NCBI RefSeq assembly: GCF_003063475.1
Contig: NZ_NESP01000001.1
Coordinates: 434,001 to 498,000, forward strand
DNA from: Limnohabitans curvus
GTDB lineage: Bacteria > Pseudomonadota > Gammaproteobacteria > Burkholderiales > Burkholderiaceae_C
Length of the DNA stretch: 64,000 nt
Direction: 5' to 3'
Shown: positions 55,867-64,000 of the stretch, piece by piece
Layout of the letters: every line of letters starts with the position of its first letter
Numbering within the stretch: position 1 is the stretch's first letter
The notes under the pieces: model-generated
What the model saw: the letters and a program-made list of their open reading frames with translations, nothing else
Database searches by the model: none
What the model was told of the DNA's origin: nothing
Program-made: the position numbers and the translations under genes

Positions 55867-56893
55867 TGTGAGCCACTTCAGAAAACCGTTTGCCCCACAT
55901 GCGTTCAGCTTGTTTGAGCAAAACAGCAACAGGACTGCTGGGTTCGTTACGTTCAATCCATTCACGCACCTGGATTAAAGAGCGTCGAATTTGTTCACGT
56001 TGGTCTGCGTTACTCAAAGCTGGCAATGCATGACTGACAGGGCTTGATTCCAGAATGAGCGCTGTATGGGGCTGATTTTGTTGTGGCGTGAGATACACAG
56101 GGCTGGGTGTGGGCTCAACCTGTGTATGTCTCTGACTCTGAGGCAACAAGACACGCAATAGCTTCAAAATTGGCTGAAGATTCGGAGCGTCTTCTTTCAA
56201 ATGGCGCTGCGCCCATGCGTTGATTTGTGCAATACTTTGAGTACAACCGACTAGGGCCAACAATGTTGTGTCTTTGCTCTGATACAAATCTTCAATCTGA
56301 CGGTGAACCATATCTGTGTCAAGTGCATAAGCAGGCGTTGGTAATGCAAATGCGCGCTCCACATCACGTACGGTAAGGCGCAACGCGGTGGATGCAGAAA
56401 TCACCACATCACGAATATCCCCCAGTAGGCCCTCAGGGTCACACAAGGCTTCTATGGCATTGGCTCTCACGGCGGGGTCATGCATGCCTTCAATGTGGGG
56501 TTGAGGATGAACATGCTGCTCGAATTTTTCAAGCACTTGCTGCAAGCCCAGTACCCCCTCCAACAAGCCGATAGCCCCCGCCACATGACAACGTGCGCGC
56601 ATGAACCATATAAACACCGAAATGTCTTTGCTTCGTAAAAGCAATCGGCGACTGTCGCGCTCTATATCTTTCCAATCCAACGTTGGTGGTTGCGCAGAAA
56701 AATCTCCATATTGCACATCGGCCTTAGGGGCTAGCCGTGTTTGTAAAACTGCAAACTCAGTGTCGTAATCTAACGATGGACCACATGGCTCTTGTGCATT
56801 GATAGGGTCTAACCACTCGGGGGGTATCTGAATGTCCACCATGTTTTTTTCACTGCCCATGATGGTTTGCAAAAGTTGTTTGAATGAGGTCAT
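55826..56893 (-). CDS. tssA: type VI secretion protein TssA
   Basis: 355 residues. The N-terminal ImpA_N domain is recognised from 'PCGPSLDYDTEFAVL', 'DWKDIERDSRRLLLRSKDISVFIWFMRA' (in pieces) and 'GLLEGVLGLQQVLEKFEQHVHP'. A C-terminal region 'RREQIRRSLIQVREWIERNEPSSPVAVLLKQAERM'-like is as in short TssA forms. In the family it primes baseplate and tail assembly. It lies 6 bp after tssG. Remnant of a cluster whose other core genes are not here. Confidence 0.9.
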   Translation of the reverse strand: MTSFKQLLQTIMGSEKNMVDIQIPPEWLDPINAQEPCGPSLDYDTEFAVLQTRLAPKADVQYGDFSAQPPTLDWKDIERDSRRLLLRSKDISVFIWFMRARCHVAGAIGLLEGVLGLQQVLEKFEQHVHPQPHIEGMHDPAVRANAIEALCDPEGLLGDIRDVVISASTALRLTVRDVERAFALPTPAYALDTDMVHRQIEDLYQSKDTTLLALVGCTQSIAQINAWAQRHLKEDAPNLQPILKLLRVLLPQSQRHTQVEPTPSPVYLTPQQNQPHTALILESSPVSHALPALSNADQREQIRRSLIQVREWIERNEPSSPVAVLLKQAERMWGKRFSEVAHIIPSDLLQAWDQD

Positions 56894-56899
56894 GATTTG

Positions 56900-57949
56900 T
56901 CAGTGGCTCAGCACGTAATTCTCTGGCTCTAGCACCATGCCCGTAATGGCTTTGGTTGTGGTTGTTTTTTGTTGGTCCATCCAAGTGGACCACCCCAGCT
57001 GCGTCCCACCACCCAAGGTGCTTGCGGGTGCCGTATCGCTCCGAATCAAAAGTTCAACTTCCCATACGTATTCGAAACCGATGAAAGAACGTACCAGCTC
57101 AACCAAGGCTGGTAAGTCTTTACCGCTGGCAGAGCCTTGAGGAGTTAGACGCAAATAAGCATCCATATTCAATGGGCCGATGGTCAAGCAAAATCGTGTT
57201 TGGCGATCAGGCACCTTCTCACCTACCATCGCGCCCAAACCTAGCATGGCAGACTCATTGGACATCCCCAATTGACACCTGTCTTGCGGCTCAATAGGCA
57301 TCCATTGCAATCGGTACTCATCCAATTTGACGGGAACGCCAAAGAAGCGCTTGAGGGAACTGACCAAACCCTCAGGGTCACGCGGGCCACGTACACGGTG
57401 CGCAGCACTGGCCCATCTGGCATGGGGCGGTAATGGGCTATGTCTTAGCTCGCTTGGTTCATCGCCCGTCAAACGGGCTACATAGTTGGTGAAGGCTTCA
57501 TCTTCAACCCGATCCAGCCCTGCCGCCGCTTGGCTTTGCGCCCATGCGCGGTAGAGATGGGTGAACGATCTGTGATGAAAGATGTCAAGAAAATTGGCTA
57601 AGGTTTGGTCACGGCGCGCCTCGGTCCGTTCACGCACTTGCTCTGTGTAGTGAATGGGCAGTGCGCCATTCGGTCCCAACATGCCCAGACCAAAGAGATA
57701 AATGTGTGGCGTTCCATTTTTTTCGACCACACGCGCAATTTCGCGAGGGGCAAAAGCAAGACTGGCTTGCTGCCCTAATCGAAAATTATCTTGCTGAGGC
57801 CTTTGGCTTTGCCCAATGTGAGGGGCATCTTTGGCATGTGCATCCAACATGCGCATCAGTGTCAAAAAGCCATGTCGCCATGGCTGTTGTTGCGCCTCCA
57901 GCAACATCACATCTTTTGGCTGAGAAGACTTGTCAAAGGACGGCATCAT
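56900..57949 (-). CDS. tssG: type VI secretion baseplate protein TssG
   Basis: 349 residues. 'QPWRHGFLTLMRMLDAH', 'LGQQASLAFAPREIARV', 'YLFGLGMLGPNGALPIHYTEQVRERTEARRDQTLANFLDIFHHR' (in pieces) and 'TQLGWSTWM' are TssG/VasB features. The start at 57949 overlaps the tssF stop (ATGATG). Intact by length, but its operon has lost the upstream part of tssF. Confidence 0.9.
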   Translation of the reverse strand: MMPSFDKSSQPKDVMLLEAQQQPWRHGFLTLMRMLDAHAKDAPHIGQSQRPQQDNFRLGQQASLAFAPREIARVVEKNGTPHIYLFGLGMLGPNGALPIHYTEQVRERTEARRDQTLANFLDIFHHRSFTHLYRAWAQSQAAAGLDRVEDEAFTNYVARLTGDEPSELRHSPLPPHARWASAAHRVRGPRDPEGLVSSLKRFFGVPVKLDEYRLQWMPIEPQDRCQLGMSNESAMLGLGAMVGEKVPDRQTRFCLTIGPLNMDAYLRLTPQGSASGKDLPALVELVRSFIGFEYVWEVELLIRSDTAPASTLGGGTQLGWSTWMDQQKTTTTKAITGMVLEPENYVLSH

Positions 57950-58897
57950 GCGCCCCCTCGGGTACCCATGCGAACGGGCCACATACAAATTTGACCGCGC
58001 TGCATGGACTCAAGTTTGGTTTGCGTGAACGTGTTGATAGAGACATGTCGTGCCAAATAGTGCTCAAGCACCAAGCCAAAAAGATAAGGACTGACGCCGC
58101 TAAAACCGTCTTCATCGACACTGAGATGGCACTCCATGCCGCGGCCATACACCAGCGGACCTGCGCCAGGGAGGCGTCGTGTCACAGGACGCACTTGACT
58201 GCCGATCAAACTATCAATGTGTTTGCTTGAAATCAAGTCATCTGAATTCACAAACAGCCGAAGCATGTCACGCAAAGCTTGTGCACCTTCGCGGTGAGGC
58301 ATGTCGGACAACGGCAAATAGTTAAACCCAAGCTGGCGAATCAAACGCCAAGCTAACTCACCTTGTGCAAAAGGCGCTTTCGGCGCAGAGGGTGGACGGA
58401 TCAACCCGACAGCACACACAGGCACGGAGTCCACAACCGTTAAATCAGAATATCCATTCCGAGGAACCAGTCGAGGCAAGTCACGATTGGTCAAAAGCGC
58501 CTGAACCGAGAGGTATCGCAACTCTTGGCTATACGGTGCCTCATGCTGGTCCACTAGGCTGAGAAACAGCTCTGTGCCCACATAAGGGGTGCGTGTCCCG
58601 TATTTTCTTGAAGAATCCGAAGCCATGCGCTGCTCTCGACGAACTGAAAAATACCGACCGTGATTTCCTTCGTCTTGGTTGAGCGTTTGATACATGGGCC
58701 GGAATATTTTGGACTCGGTTGATCCGGCCACTTGCCCCGCCAGCTCAGAAACGCTGAACACTTCGTAATCTAAAGGCCTTGATTTGTCAGGCACCAAATG
58801 GAATTCGGGTTGACCAGACACCACTTCAATGCGATCTGTACGGTGTTGGAACAGATTAATCACGGGCGTGCAAAAAAGTGCGAATTGATCTTTATCA
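57946..58897 (-). pseudogene. tssF: tssF, 3' fragment truncated by IS
   Basis: The minus-strand frame encodes about 317 C-terminal residues of the T6SS baseplate protein TssF ('FALFCTPVINLFQHRTDRIEV', 'PMYQTLNQ', 'ELFLSLVDQ', 'LSVQALLTNRDLPRLV'). TssF is normally around 600 residues, so nearly half is missing. The reading frame continues into the IS as antisense sequence, making a spurious chimeric frame up to 59199. No T6SS sequence exists on the far side of the IS, so the 5' half is gone rather than split. Confidence 0.88.
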
Positions 58898-58956
58898 TGA
58901 CCTGCCCCCTCTGAGCCGTACCAAATCGATGGAACTAAGTTCGCTAATTTTGGAGA

Positions 58957-59232
58957 ATGGCGGATATGAAGACCACACGATTTACCGACGAGCAGATCAT
59001 CGGATTCCTCAAGCAAGCTGAAGCAGGCATGTCCATCAAGGACATTTGCCGCTCTGGCGGCTTTAGCCAGCCGACCTTTTACAAGTGGCGCTCGCGCTTT
59101 GGCGGCATGGAAGCCTCCGATGCGGCCAAGCTGCGCGACCTGGAAGCTGAGAACAACAAGCTCAAGAAACTGCTGGCCGAAGCGCACCTGGACATCCATG
59201 CGCTCAAAAGCGTCTTCGGCGTAAAGCGCTAG
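58957..59232 (+). CDS. IS3-family transposase OrfA
   Basis: 91 residues. Helix-turn-helix 'RFTDEQIIGFLKQAEAGMSIKDICRSGGFSQPTFYKWRSRFGG' (in pieces), then a leucine-zipper-like 'LRDLEAENNKLKKLLAEAHLDIHALKSV'. GGAG precedes the ATG. Resembles OrfA of the IS407 group. Confidence 0.93.
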   Translation: MADMKTTRFTDEQIIGFLKQAEAGMSIKDICRSGGFSQPTFYKWRSRFGGMEASDAAKLRDLEAENNKLKKLLAEAHLDIHALKSVFGVKR

Positions 59233-59264
59233 CCCCGCAGGTCAAACGCGAGGCCATCACCCAG

Positions 59265-60095
59265 ATGATCCAGACCCATCTTCTGTCTGAGCGCCACGCG
59301 TGCTGCCTTGTGGGGCTAAGCCGAGACAGTTTTCGCCACCCGCCTAAGCGTGATGCGCTCACGCAGGCGCTGGGCGAACGTATCGTGGACATTGCCCACG
59401 TACGCCGAAGATTTGGCTACCGCCGCATCCACGATCTGCTGCGCCCGGAGTTTCCGGGCGTCAACCACAAGCGGATCTACCGCTTGTACAAAGATGCCAA
59501 CTTGGCCGTAAGAAGGCGCAAGAAGGCCAAGCGCCCACCGTGTGAGCGGGTGCCCTTGCAACTGGCGCAAAAGGTCAACGATGTTTGGAGCATGGATTTC
59601 GTCTCGGACAGCTTGTCCAATGGCAGGCGCATCAAGTGCCTGACTGTGGCCGATGACTTCAGCCACGAGTGCGTGGACATTGCCGTGGACTACGGGATCT
59701 CGGGGCAATACGTGACACGCTTGCTCGACCAAGCGGCCACCTTCAGAGGCTACCCACTGGCCGTGAGAACGGACAACGGTCCAGAGTTCACAAGCCGGGC
59801 CTTTATGGCTTGGGCCACAGCACATGGCGTGCGGCACATCTTGACCCAGCCGGGCAGGCCGATGCAAAACGGCTACATCGAGAGTTTCAACGGCAAGTTT
59901 CGAGATGAATGCTTGAACGAGCAGTGGTTCTTGAGCTTGCCCCAAGCCAGGCAGTGCATTGCCGATTGGCGCCAGGACTACAACGAAGTCAGGCCCCACA
60001 GCAGCCTGGGCCGGATTCCACCGGCTCAGTTCGCGCAGCAGCAAAGGATTCAAACCAATGCCGCTGCAAATCTCAACCCTCAAGTTTTGGATTAA
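59265..60095 (+). CDS. IS3-family transposase OrfB (rve integrase core)
   Basis: 276 residues from the first ATG. DDE catalytic residues are in 'WSMDFVSD', 'RTDNGPEFTS' and 'NGYIESFNGKFRDECLN'. The frame is open upstream in the -1 phase through the end of orfA ('LRRKALAPQVKREAITQ'). OrfAB is therefore probably made by -1 frameshifting, perhaps at the AAAAG near 59206. Appears intact. Confidence 0.93.
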   Translation: MIQTHLLSERHACCLVGLSRDSFRHPPKRDALTQALGERIVDIAHVRRRFGYRRIHDLLRPEFPGVNHKRIYRLYKDANLAVRRRKKAKRPPCERVPLQLAQKVNDVWSMDFVSDSLSNGRRIKCLTVADDFSHECVDIAVDYGISGQYVTRLLDQAATFRGYPLAVRTDNGPEFTSRAFMAWATAHGVRHILTQPGRPMQNGYIESFNGKFRDECLNEQWFLSLPQARQCIADWRQDYNEVRPHSSLGRIPPAQFAQQQRIQTNAAANLNPQVLD

Positions 60096-60150
60096 CCTTG
60101 AACCCTTGGACTACTTCCGATTGATTGGTACGGCCAGAGGGGGCAGGTCA

Positions 60151-60835
60151 CCAGCATTGAGAAACTTGTTGCCCCAATCGATGATTGGATGATTTGAATA
60201 GCAAGTTCTAAATTGGCTTGAGCCATGGCATACGCAGATTCAGCCACTGCAGCGGCACCTTCGGCTTGGTGTTGATCCGATTGAGCTAAATCACCTGCTT
60301 TCACACGTTTTGCGACATCATCAGCCAAGCGTCGCGCATTGGTCAATTGATCCGCAGTGACTTCTTGCTCAATGCGAGCACGGTGTAAATTCCACCAATC
60401 TTCTCGAATTTTTCCAGCTACACGCAGTTGATTGGCTTTGATTTGATACTCTAAAGCGTTGGCTTGAGCTTCTGCAAGCGCAGAGCTTTTGCTTCGTTCG
60501 CCAGGTAACCACATCGGAACTGCGATTGCGATTTGTTCCTCCCGTGCCCCCAAATTTCTGTTCCACTGATCAGATTTTGAGTTCAGCTCTACCGCTGCGG
60601 GTTCTGGCGTTAATGCTGCCGCCGCTCGCTTTTGAGCTTGCAAGGCTTGCTGCCGTGACTCTAAAGCTTGCGCTTCAGGTTGACGTAACCAAGTGGCATC
60701 AAAAATATCTTTGACGCTTTGAATTTGCCTTGGCTGATTGGTATTTTGCGCAAATACATTAATGACACTGCATACTGAAAAGGCTGCTACTGCACACAGC
60801 TGCCTTTTGTAATTCCATTTTTCTCTTCGATACAT
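60151..60835 (-). pseudogene. czcC: czcC-like outer membrane efflux gene, 5' fragment
   Basis: About 228 N-terminal residues of a TolC-family protein: signal 'LCAVAAFSVCSVINVFAQ', then 'EAQALESRQQALQAQKRAAAALTPEPAAVEL' (in pieces) and the long helical hairpin 'EYQIKANQLRVAGKIREDWWNLHRARIEQE'. CzcC-like proteins are around 420 residues, so the C-terminal half is missing. The frame runs 59 bp into the IS before stopping. Upstream czcI supports a metal RND system whose czcB and czcA parts are absent. Confidence 0.83.
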
Positions 60836-60971
60836 TCGACTCTCCTAGGTCGTTAAAAACCATGACTTGGAGATCGGTAAAGACGCTGCATCGACATGCG
60901 CAGCCACTTCAGAACTGAGGTTCAGTTCTTATGAAATAGGCTAAAGCGATGGATTGAACAAACCTCACCGA
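60836..60971. other. czcI-czcC intergenic region with a dyad
   Basis: 136 bp. It holds a perfect dyad AGAACTGA-GGT-TCAGTTCT at 60911-60929 without a T-run, possibly an operator or mRNA hairpin, and CTCCTAGG near the czcC start whose complement is a weak ribosome site. Confidence 0.4.
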
Positions 60972-61343
60972 TCAGGCGAGGTGGTTCCACTGAGGTCGTT
61001 CTGGTCGTTCGATAGCAGAACGAAAGAAGAGTTCGGTTTGGGTTGCCGTCATGTGCTGAGGCACTTGGGATGAAGGTATTTCAGTTTGAACAATCAGTGC
61101 TGCACAACAACCGGCGTGGCAACTGGCGCAATCTGTATCAGTACCGTCGAGATTGTTCATCTTTGAGGTGGGCACTTTTGAATCGGACGCGGAGTCGCCA
61201 GACTTGTGCTCATGCTCGTGATGACCGGGATGTTGTGCTTGGGAGCTGGTATTGCTTTCGTGCTGGCAATAACCACTCACTGCAGCCCAAGAGAGCTGCA
61301 GCGGTGTAAATACCAGCAAAAGAATGACTATCCAGCGTTGCAT
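60972..61343 (-). CDS. czcI: CzcI-like periplasmic metal-efflux accessory protein
   Basis: 123 residues. Signal peptide 'RWIVILLLVFTPLQLSWAAVSGYCQHE', then a His-rich stretch 'HPGHHEHEHKSGDS' and the conserved 'DTDCASCHAGCCAAL'. This matches CzcI, encoded first in czcICBA operons and proposed to modulate them. The start at 61343 gives a normal signal peptide. czcC follows but is broken. Confidence 0.85.
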   Translation of the reverse strand: MQRWIVILLLVFTPLQLSWAAVSGYCQHESNTSSQAQHPGHHEHEHKSGDSASDSKVPTSKMNNLDGTDTDCASCHAGCCAALIVQTEIPSSQVPQHMTATQTELFFRSAIERPERPQWNHLA

Positions 61344-61404
61344 TGTTTTAGAGTCTATCAGCAAAGAATAAAGTGAAGGTTAGTTACGCCCTGAATAAAC
61401 ATAG

Positions 61405-63633
61405 TCACTTTGGGGTTTTCAACAAACGTAAACCGTTGAAGACAACCAACAGACTTGCCCCCATGTCGGCAAACACTGCCATCCACATGGATGCATCACC
61501 AAAAATTGCCAGAGCCAAAAACACCGCCTTGATGCCTAGAGCCAATGTGATGTTTTGCCAAAGCACGGCATGTGTTTTCTTAGACAAGTGAATGGTCTCA
61601 GGTAAGCGACGTAAGTCATCGTTCATCACAACCACATCAGCCGCTTCCATCGCTGTATGTGTGCCAGCGCCTCCCATCGCAAAACCGATATTGGCTTTTG
61701 CCAAGGCTGGTGCGTCGTTAATTCCGTCACCCGTCATGGCAGTGACACCAAATCTTTTCTGCAACTCAGCAATCGCTTCTAGTTTGTCTTCTGGCAAAAG
61801 GTTGCCTCTGACCTCATCAATTCCTGCTTGGGCTGCTACTGTATGAGCCGTGGCAATGTTGTCACCAGTCAACATCACGGGAGTTACGCCCATCGCTTTT
61901 AACTCAGCCACTGCTTGTGTAGATGACGGTTTAATCGTGTCAGCCACAGCGCACAAAGCCATCACCCGATTGGCATTGGTCAATATGGTGACGGTTTGTC
62001 CTGCTTCTTCATGAATTTTGAGGCGAGCTTCTAGTTCAGCAGAGCATTGGTCGCGCTCTTCAATCCAACGGTGATTGGCTAACGCATAGTTATGCGTGTC
62101 AATCACACCTTGAACACCTCGTCCTACAACGGCTTGGAAATCGCTGACGTCTTTCAGATCTGCTGTGAGACCTTCGGCAATGGCTTTAGACACGGGATGA
62201 TCTGAACGAGCAGCAAGACTTTTCGCGATGCATTGAATCATTGCGGGGTCTAGGCTTGTATCGATGGGTTCAAACGCTACCAATTTGGGTTTACCTTGTG
62301 TGATCGTTCCCGTTTTGTCTAATGCCACCACCTTGATGCTTCGGGCCTCTTCAAGATAAACGCCGCCTTTAATCAAAATGCCACGGCGTGCCGCTGCTGC
62401 CAAACCGCTGACCACAGTGACAGGCGTGGAGATTACCAAGGCACAAGGGCAAGCAATGACCAAAAGTACCAAGGCTTTGTAGAGTGCTTGCATCCAAGTC
62501 CAATCCATGAGCCAAGGCATCAGCACCGCAACCGCAACAGCTAAAACAAAAACCGCAGGGGTGTAAATGGTCGCAAATTGATCGACGAACCGTTGAGTTG
62601 GCGCACGTGAAGCCTGAGCTTGCTCAACGGCGTGAATGATGCGAGTTAAGGTGCTGTCCGAAGCCAAAGCAGTGACCCGAATTTCTAGCGCACCCGACTG
62701 ATTGATGGTGCCTGCATAGACTTCATCACCAGCTGCTTTATCAACAGGAAGACTTTCGCCAGTGACAGGGGCTTGATTGACGGCACTGATGCCCGACGTG
62801 ACAACACCATCAAGGGCAATGCGCTCACCTGGACGCACACGCACAGTCGCCCCTACTTCAATGGTTTTGACGGGGCATTGCAGCCATTGACCGTCAGCTT
62901 GGAGAACTTCGGCTTGCTCTGGTGCAAGTGCCAAAAGGCTTTTGATGGCATTACGAGCACGGTCAACTGCGCGGGCCTCAATGGCTTCTGCAATCGCATA
63001 CAGCGCCATCACCATGGCGGCTTCAGGCCATTGCCCAATCAAGAAGGCACCTGTGACAGCCACCGTCATCAGGGCGTTCATGTTCAAGCGTGCCTGCATC
63101 AGAGCCGATACACCTTTGCCGTAAACAGAAAACCCAGCCAAGGCGATTGCACCAGCGGCAAGCGCCATGCCTAGTATCTTTGTTGGCAAGTAATCAGGGA
63201 GGGCAAATGCCAGGCCCTCAGCGGCCAAAGACAGTGCCAATGCACAAATCAATTTTCCCCATGACGCCCAAAAGCTGTGAGATACAACGTTGCCATCATT
63301 TGCGTTGTCACTATTTAAAGGCTCTGGCTTAAAGCCTACCTTGCGAATGGCGTTAACCGCTTCTATAACGACCTGTTCATCAGCCGCAATCGTCAACTCT
63401 CGAGCGGTCAGATTGAAACGCAGACTTTGAATACCTTCAACATTTGTCAGCGCATGGCGAATTTCTGATTCCTCTGAGGCGCAGTCCATGTTGGCAATGC
63501 GAAACCTCTGTCCATCAAGATTTGAAATAACGGGACTGGTCTGTTCAAAAGTGACAGGCGTGGTGTCGCAAGCAGTCCCGCATCCGCAGGAAGTTTGAGT
63601 TTTAGATGGCTGAACTTGCTCAGTGGCTGACAT
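61405..63633 (-). CDS. zntA: Zn/Cd/Pb-exporting P-type ATPase (ZntA/CadA type)
   Basis: 742 residues of a P1B-type ATPase. A Cys-rich N terminus ('SCGCGTACD') and one HMA domain with 'NMDCASEE' precede eight predicted helices, the metal motif CPC in 'LVIACPCALVIS', the phosphorylation site 'DKTGTITQGKP', the HP motif 'SDHPVSKAIA' and the hinge 'MTGDGINDAPALAKA'. CPC plus this HMA form fits Zn/Cd/Pb export. Divergent from a CadR/PbrR-like MerR regulator with a typical operator between them. Confidence 0.93.
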   Translation of the reverse strand: MSATEQVQPSKTQTSCGCGTACDTTPVTFEQTSPVISNLDGQRFRIANMDCASEESEIRHALTNVEGIQSLRFNLTARELTIAADEQVVIEAVNAIRKVGFKPEPLNSDNANDGNVVSHSFWASWGKLICALALSLAAEGLAFALPDYLPTKILGMALAAGAIALAGFSVYGKGVSALMQARLNMNALMTVAVTGAFLIGQWPEAAMVMALYAIAEAIEARAVDRARNAIKSLLALAPEQAEVLQADGQWLQCPVKTIEVGATVRVRPGERIALDGVVTSGISAVNQAPVTGESLPVDKAAGDEVYAGTINQSGALEIRVTALASDSTLTRIIHAVEQAQASRAPTQRFVDQFATIYTPAVFVLAVAVAVLMPWLMDWTWMQALYKALVLLVIACPCALVISTPVTVVSGLAAAARRGILIKGGVYLEEARSIKVVALDKTGTITQGKPKLVAFEPIDTSLDPAMIQCIAKSLAARSDHPVSKAIAEGLTADLKDVSDFQAVVGRGVQGVIDTHNYALANHRWIEERDQCSAELEARLKIHEEAGQTVTILTNANRVMALCAVADTIKPSSTQAVAELKAMGVTPVMLTGDNIATAHTVAAQAGIDEVRGNLLPEDKLEAIAELQKRFGVTAMTGDGINDAPALAKANIGFAMGGAGTHTAMEAADVVVMNDDLRRLPETIHLSKKTHAVLWQNITLALGIKAVFLALAIFGDASMWMAVFADMGASLLVVFNGLRLLKTPK

Positions 63634-63656
63634 GACGATTACTCCTAGTTGCCTAT

Positions 63657-63687
63657 ATTAAAAACCCTATAGCCGCTACAGAGTCAA
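63657..63687 (-). promoter_or_regulatory. MerR-type promoter/operator of the P-type ATPase gene
   Basis: On the minus strand TTGACT (63687-63682) and TTTAAT (63662-63657) are separated by 19 bp, the long spacer used by MerR-family activators. The dyad ACTCTGTAG-CGG-CTATAGGGT (63684-63664) sits in the spacer and closely resembles CadR/PbrR/ZntR operators. Confidence 0.87.
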
Positions 63688-63730
63688 CCACTTAAAATAC
63701 AAGTCTTCAAATTAGTTGAGAAAAACCACG

Positions 63731-64000
63731 ATGAAGATCGGTGAATTAGCCAAAACCACTCATACGCAGGTGGAAACGATTCGATATTACGAGCGCGAAG
63801 GGTTGTTGCCTGAGACGGTTCGCACGGAGGGCAACTACCGAGTTTATAGCCCTGATCACGCCACACGGCTTTCGTTCATTCGCCACTGTCGAAGCCTAGA
63901 TATGACGTTGAACGAAATTCGCACCTTATTGACGTTCAAGGATGCACCACAAGGAGACTGCGCGGGCGTCAATGAATTGGTAGACGCACACATAGCGCAC
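63731..64000 (+). CDS. MerR-family Cd/Pb-responsive regulator (3' end cut)
   Basis: The first 90 residues are visible; the gene runs off the window. MerR helix-turn-helix 'MKIGELAKTTHTQVETIRYYEREGLLP' (in pieces), then 'TEGNYRVYSPDHATRLSFIRHCRSLDMTLNEIRTLL'. Cys77 in 'APQGDCAGVNELVDAHIAH' occupies the metal-sensing position of CadR/PbrR. Divergent from the P-type ATPase it should activate. Confidence 0.9.
   Translation, partial: MKIGELAKTTHTQVETIRYYEREGLLPETVRTEGNYRVYSPDHATRLSFIRHCRSLDMTLNEIRTLLTFKDAPQGDCAGVNELVDAHIAH

Larger units (their letters stand above)
58898..60150 (+). mobile_element. complete IS3-family insertion sequence (IS407-like group)
   Basis: 1253 bp with imperfect terminal inverted repeats: left TGACCTGCCCCCTCTG then AGCCGTACCAA, right end (complement) TGACCTGCCCCCTCTG then GCCGTACCAA. 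It carries orfA and orfB in the usual arrangement. Flanking tetranucleotides differ (ATCA left, CCAG right), so there is no target duplication. It is flanked by truncated genes on both sides. Confidence 0.93.

Noticed and set aside
58894..60154. Target-site duplication around the IS
   Set aside because: Compared 3-5 bp on both sides (ending ATCA left, beginning CCAG right); they do not match, so no duplication is annotated.

Overview
The window reads as a chromosomal segment of a Burkholderiales betaproteobacterium, most likely a Comamonadaceae member (Limnohabitans/Rhodoferax-like). This is inferred from gene content and order: glnA-DUF4124-ntrB-ntrC, abundant Bug/TctC-type binding proteins, a QueE with a CX14CX2C cluster motif, and moderately GC-rich codon use. 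No rRNA, tRNA or CRISPR array was seen.

Region 1 (1-24.5 kb) is mostly core: a cut acyltransferase, MFS transporter, aroC, CBS protein, metY, YihY/DUF2069 membrane proteins, a FAD-linked D-2-hydroxyacid dehydrogenase, a RodZ-like/bactofilin/FixJ-type regulator group, thyA-folA-xth, and the nitrogen-control block glnA-DUF4124-ntrB-ntrC. A sigma-54 promoter and an NtrC-type site are visible upstream of glnA. A minus-strand run follows: CinA-N-like, EI24, sterol desaturase, deacetylase, YncE-like and RsuA-like genes.

Region 2 (24.5-40.8 kb) is a uronate/aldarate catabolic island. A TctC-type binding protein and garD run leftward. A LacI-type regulator and a 12-gene unit run rightward: uronate dehydrogenase, TRAP transporter, SMP-30 lactonase, binding protein, gudD, GarL-type aldolase, binding protein, 2-hydroxyacid dehydrogenase, tartronate semialdehyde reductase, Tat-type lactonase. 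The unit starts at a sigma-70-like promoter with a 26-bp perfect palindrome at the expected transcription start and ends at a strong terminator. A degenerate copy of the palindrome lies in the garD/lacI gap, so one regulon is likely. The enzymes fit: uronate to aldarolactone to aldarate to 5-keto-4-deoxyglucarate, then pyruvate plus tartronate semialdehyde, then glycerate.

Region 3 (40.8-55.9 kb) holds a TRIC-type channel, queE-queD, a haloacid dehalogenase-like gene, an S4 protein, YebC and Hsp70-like genes, a second TRAP transporter downstream of pobA with a divergent IclR regulator, small membrane/unknown genes, a SixA-like phosphatase, a pirin and an OsmC-YcaO fusion.

Region 4 (55.8-64 kb) is accessory. 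Type VI secretion genes tssA, tssG and the 3' part of tssF abut a complete IS3-family (IS407-like) element of 1253 bp. On its other side lies the 5' part of a czcC-like gene, followed by czcI, a ZntA/CadA-type P-type ATPase and a cut MerR-type regulator. The IS has matched inverted ends but no target duplication, and both flanking genes are broken at its tips. This points to an IS-mediated deletion or rearrangement that joined a T6SS cluster to a metal-efflux cluster.
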